This document shows positions 61,892 to 64,000 of a stretch of 64,000 nucleotides of DNA, in pieces. Numbering within the stretch: the first letter of the stretch is position 1; every line of letters begins with the position of its first letter. The notes beneath the pieces are model-generated. The model saw only the letters and a list, made by a program, of their open reading frames with translations, was not told where the DNA came from and ran no database searches. Origin of the DNA: Pseudomonas baltica. GTDB taxonomy: Bacteria; Pseudomonadota; Gammaproteobacteria; Pseudomonadales; Pseudomonadaceae. Location: the NCBI RefSeq assembly GCF_031880315.1, contig NZ_CP134771.1:5829001-5893000 (forward strand), given 5' to 3'. The position numbers and the translations under genes were made by a program.

Positions 61892-63373
61892 TTAGCCGAG
61901 GCAGCGGGTCACGTGCTTGACCGACTGATACGCCGACAAACCCCAGGGGCCCAGTTCACGGCCAATGCCGCTGGCCTTGGTGCCGCCCCATGAGGTTTCG
62001 ACGAACACCGCCTGGACCGAGTTGATCCACACGTGACCGACCTCCAGCGCCGCCGCTACGCGTTGTGCGCGCTGCAGATCGCTGCTGATCACCGTGGCAA
62101 CGAGGCCGAAGCGGCTGTCGTTGGCGATGTCGATGGCCTGCTGCTCGCTGCTGAAGCGCTGGGTGCAGAGCACCGGCCCGAAGATCTCTTCGTTCCACAG
62201 GCGGCTGGCGCTTGGCACGTCGGTATACAGCGTCGGGCGTACGAACCAGCCGGGTTGTTCCATTGCCTTGGCGCCGGCCAGACAGCGCAAGCCTTCGGTC
62301 TGGGCGAGGGCGAAGTAGTCGTTGACCTTCGCCCATTGCGCCTGGCTGATCAGTGGGCCCATCTCGACCTCGCCCTGAGCCGGGTCGCCCACCTTGAGCG
62401 CCTCGAAAGCCGTGGCCAGGCGTTGCAGCAGAGCGTCACTGATGCGTTCGTGCACCACCAATCGGGAGGTGGCCGAGCACATCTGCCCGGCGTTCCAGCA
62501 GATCCCGGCAACGATCCATTCCACCGCCTGGTCGAGGTCGCAATCGTCGAATACCACGATGGCCGACTTGCCGCCCAGCTCCAGGGTCAGCGGCCGACAC
62601 TGCTCGGCGGCGGCGTGCATCACTTGGCTGCCCACCGCATTGCTGCCGGTGAAGGAGACCTTGTCCAGGCCAGGATGACTGCTCAGGGCTGCGCCTACCT
62701 GGCGGGCGCCGATGACGATATTCAACACGCCCGCCGGCAGCCCGATGGCGTCGCTGATCTGCCCGTAGGCTTGTTCGATCAGCGGGGTGACTTCGGACGG
62801 CTTGAGCACCAGGGTGCAGCCCGCGGCCAACGCCGGGGCGAGCTTCCAGGCGCTGGTCACCAGCGGGAAGTTCCAGGGCACGATCAAGCCCACCACGCCG
62901 ACTGGCTCGCGCCGCGTTTGTGCGACAAAGCCCGGCACCGCCAGCGGCACGTCGCTGTCTTGGCCGGCATCAAGCTGCTCGGCCAGCACCGCGTAGTAGT
63001 TAAAGGTGGCCACGGCGTCGTCGATATCGATACTGGCTTCGTGTTCCGGTTTGCCGTTGTTGCGCATCTGCAGCGCCAGCAGCTCGCCACGCCGTTGCTC
63101 GATCTGCTCGGCGAAGCGGCGCAGATAGCCGCCGCGCTCGGCGCCACTCAAGGCGCGCCATGCAGGCAAGGCAGCGCGTGCAGCGGCGACGGCCTGATCC
63201 ACTTGCGTCAGGCTGGCGCCCTGGAGTTCGGCGAAGGGCCGGGTGGTGCTGGGGTCATGGACCACGATGGCTTCGTCGCCTTGACCAGCGGCCCATTGGC
63301 CCGCGATGTAGTGGGGAGTGTTCGTAGGGTGACTCCCGGCAGTGGCGGGTGTAAGCGAGGGGGCGGGGGGCAT
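61892..63373 (-). CDS. NAD-dependent aldehyde dehydrogenase (betaine-aldehyde type)
   Basis: 493 aa. Catalytic Cys in NAGQMCSATSRLVV, Glu in LTLELGGKSAIVV, NAD-binding FTGSNAVGSQVM and PWNFPLVTSAWKLAPALAAG. Length and motifs fit the betaine-aldehyde/4-aminobutyraldehyde dehydrogenase group. It stands alone; substrate not assigned. Confidence 0.9.
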   Translation of the reverse strand: MPPAPSLTPATAGSHPTNTPHYIAGQWAAGQGDEAIVVHDPSTTRPFAELQGASLTQVDQAVAAARAALPAWRALSGAERGGYLRRFAEQIEQRRGELLALQMRNNGKPEHEASIDIDDAVATFNYYAVLAEQLDAGQDSDVPLAVPGFVAQTRREPVGVVGLIVPWNFPLVTSAWKLAPALAAGCTLVLKPSEVTPLIEQAYGQISDAIGLPAGVLNIVIGARQVGAALSSHPGLDKVSFTGSNAVGSQVMHAAAEQCRPLTLELGGKSAIVVFDDCDLDQAVEWIVAGICWNAGQMCSATSRLVVHERISDALLQRLATAFEALKVGDPAQGEVEMGPLISQAQWAKVNDYFALAQTEGLRCLAGAKAMEQPGWFVRPTLYTDVPSASRLWNEEIFGPVLCTQRFSSEQQAIDIANDSRFGLVATVISSDLQRAQRVAAALEVGHVWINSVQAVFVETSWGGTKASGIGRELGPWGLSAYQSVKHVTRCLG

Positions 63374-63876
63374 GGCAATTCCTGACGTTGGCAGATGTAT
63401 TGTTGTGATGGGTGTGGGGCGGCCTGACTGGCCAGGTGCTGGCCGCTATCGCAGGCCTAGGAAGCTTAATCGGGGAGGAACATCAGTTCGTATTCATGAT
63501 TTTGAATGCTGGTATATCGCAAGGCTGATGTATGTGGCCTGGGAACCAGCCGGATGTGGGGGTGTTGAATAACGTCCGTCTGTAGAGGCTCAACGGTTGC
63601 CAGCGGGATACCGCCTGTCGGCTGATCAACGCGCAGCTCGTCGTCCATCTTCCGTCTGAGTGGGCATTGATGTTCACCCGCCAATGCTGCGCACGCGGCC
63701 CCCGTGGGGGATCTCGACCCAGGGCCTTGATAGAGACCGGTGGCGGCAAGGGTCCTGCCTGCCATAGCCGATACAACCTGGGCTGACCTCTAATCGACAT
63801 ATTCTTGTCAAATGATGGCACTAAGATATCATTCGGGCTGTCGTACCCTGATTCATAGCTTCCTGCCCGGTGTCCC
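63374..63876. other. Intergenic region upstream of aldehyde dehydrogenase
   Basis: 503 bp with no supportable gene; frames on both strands lack coding character. It must contain the aldehyde dehydrogenase promoter and that of the gene starting at 63877. Confidence 0.5.
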
Positions 63877-64000
63877 ATGCCTTTCAGCGTTCCTGATCAT
63901 TCCACTGCTGACGATCCGCGCCTCCTTGCACAGGTCGAGCAAGCCATTGCATCGGGTGTCCGCAGACTGCGTTTCGACAGTGAGCTGGAGCATCGTTACG
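63877..64000 (+). CDS. N-terminus of unidentified protein, cut by window end
   Basis: ATG at 63877 opens a frame to the window edge (MPFSVPDHSTADDPRLLAQV..., then VRRLRFDSELEHRY). The LRFxxxLExxY pattern recalls the N-terminal segment of membrane-bound diguanylate cyclases in Pseudomonas, but 41 residues are too few to be sure. Confidence 0.45.
   Translation, partial: MPFSVPDHSTADDPRLLAQVEQAIASGVRRLRFDSELEHRY

Noticed and set aside
1..64000. Prophage, insertion sequence, integron, CRISPR array or tRNA-linked island
   Set aside because: No transposase, integrase, phage structural gene, regularly spaced repeat or tRNA was seen; gene composition is uniform apart from small intergenic AT-rich stretches.

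Overview
The window is GC-rich, densely coded chromosomal DNA that looks like a fluorescent-group Pseudomonas. This rests on protein character, including a DUF1652 protein and an RTX-type mannuronan-epimerase homologue, and on the imperfect palindromes built around GTGGGAGCAAGGCTTGCCCGC between genes, which are typical of that genus. I saw no tRNA, rRNA, insertion sequence, phage gene or CRISPR array. Nearly everything is catabolic or transport functions with a dedicated regulator, so this reads as an accessory nutrient-scavenging region. Species was not determined.

Layout. 1-2557: end of a zinc-type dehydrogenase, a Rieske-oxygenase-type reductase and, convergent, a flavin monooxygenase. 2903-8367: LysR regulator, an amino-acid ABC transporter whose permease and ATPase are one polypeptide, a PhyH-type dioxygenase, its binding protein and a class II aldolase. 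8527-9675: an FMN 2-hydroxyacid dehydrogenase. 9885-16663: a minus-strand group with ThiM, a sodium:solute symporter plus small partner, two choline/thiamine-kinase-like proteins, an M20 amidohydrolase and a DeoR regulator, which may form a salvage route. 16932-23894: amidase, a leaderless PhnD-like protein coupled to a desaturase, an NCS1 permease, GntR regulator and hydantoin/allantoin racemase. 23921-30865: TIM-barrel lactonase/hydrolase, AtoE-type transporter, CoA-transferase, LysR, CitE-like lyase and 2-hydroxycarboxylate transporter, together suggesting CoA-dependent breakdown of a 2-hydroxy acid. 30995-33529: an AlgE-like epimerase homologue that lacks the expected catalytic residues. 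33679-36756: GntR regulator, MFS transporter and isocitrate-lyase/PEP-mutase family lyase. 36792-37292: two large nested palindromes. 37406-41957: MFS transporter, a membrane-protein remnant, HhH protein, DUF1652, a shikimate-dehydrogenase-like protein and DUF2252. 42081-47754: nucleoside uptake and salvage (NUP, Tsx-like channel, cytidine deaminase, NupC, DeoA).

48961-60273 is the most coherent system: LysR, N-carbamoyl-D-amino-acid hydrolase, D-amino-acid aminotransferase, a complete dipeptide-type ABC transporter with fused ATPases, D-aminoacylase, a RidA-type deaminase and a DadA-like D-amino-acid oxidoreductase. Together they could import N-modified D-amino acids or D-amino-acid peptides, remove the N-acyl or N-carbamoyl group, and oxidise or transaminate the free D-amino acid, with RidA clearing the imine. 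An unusual palindrome plus direct repeat sits ahead of this operon. The window closes with a second LysR, an aldehyde dehydrogenase and the start of an unidentified gene.
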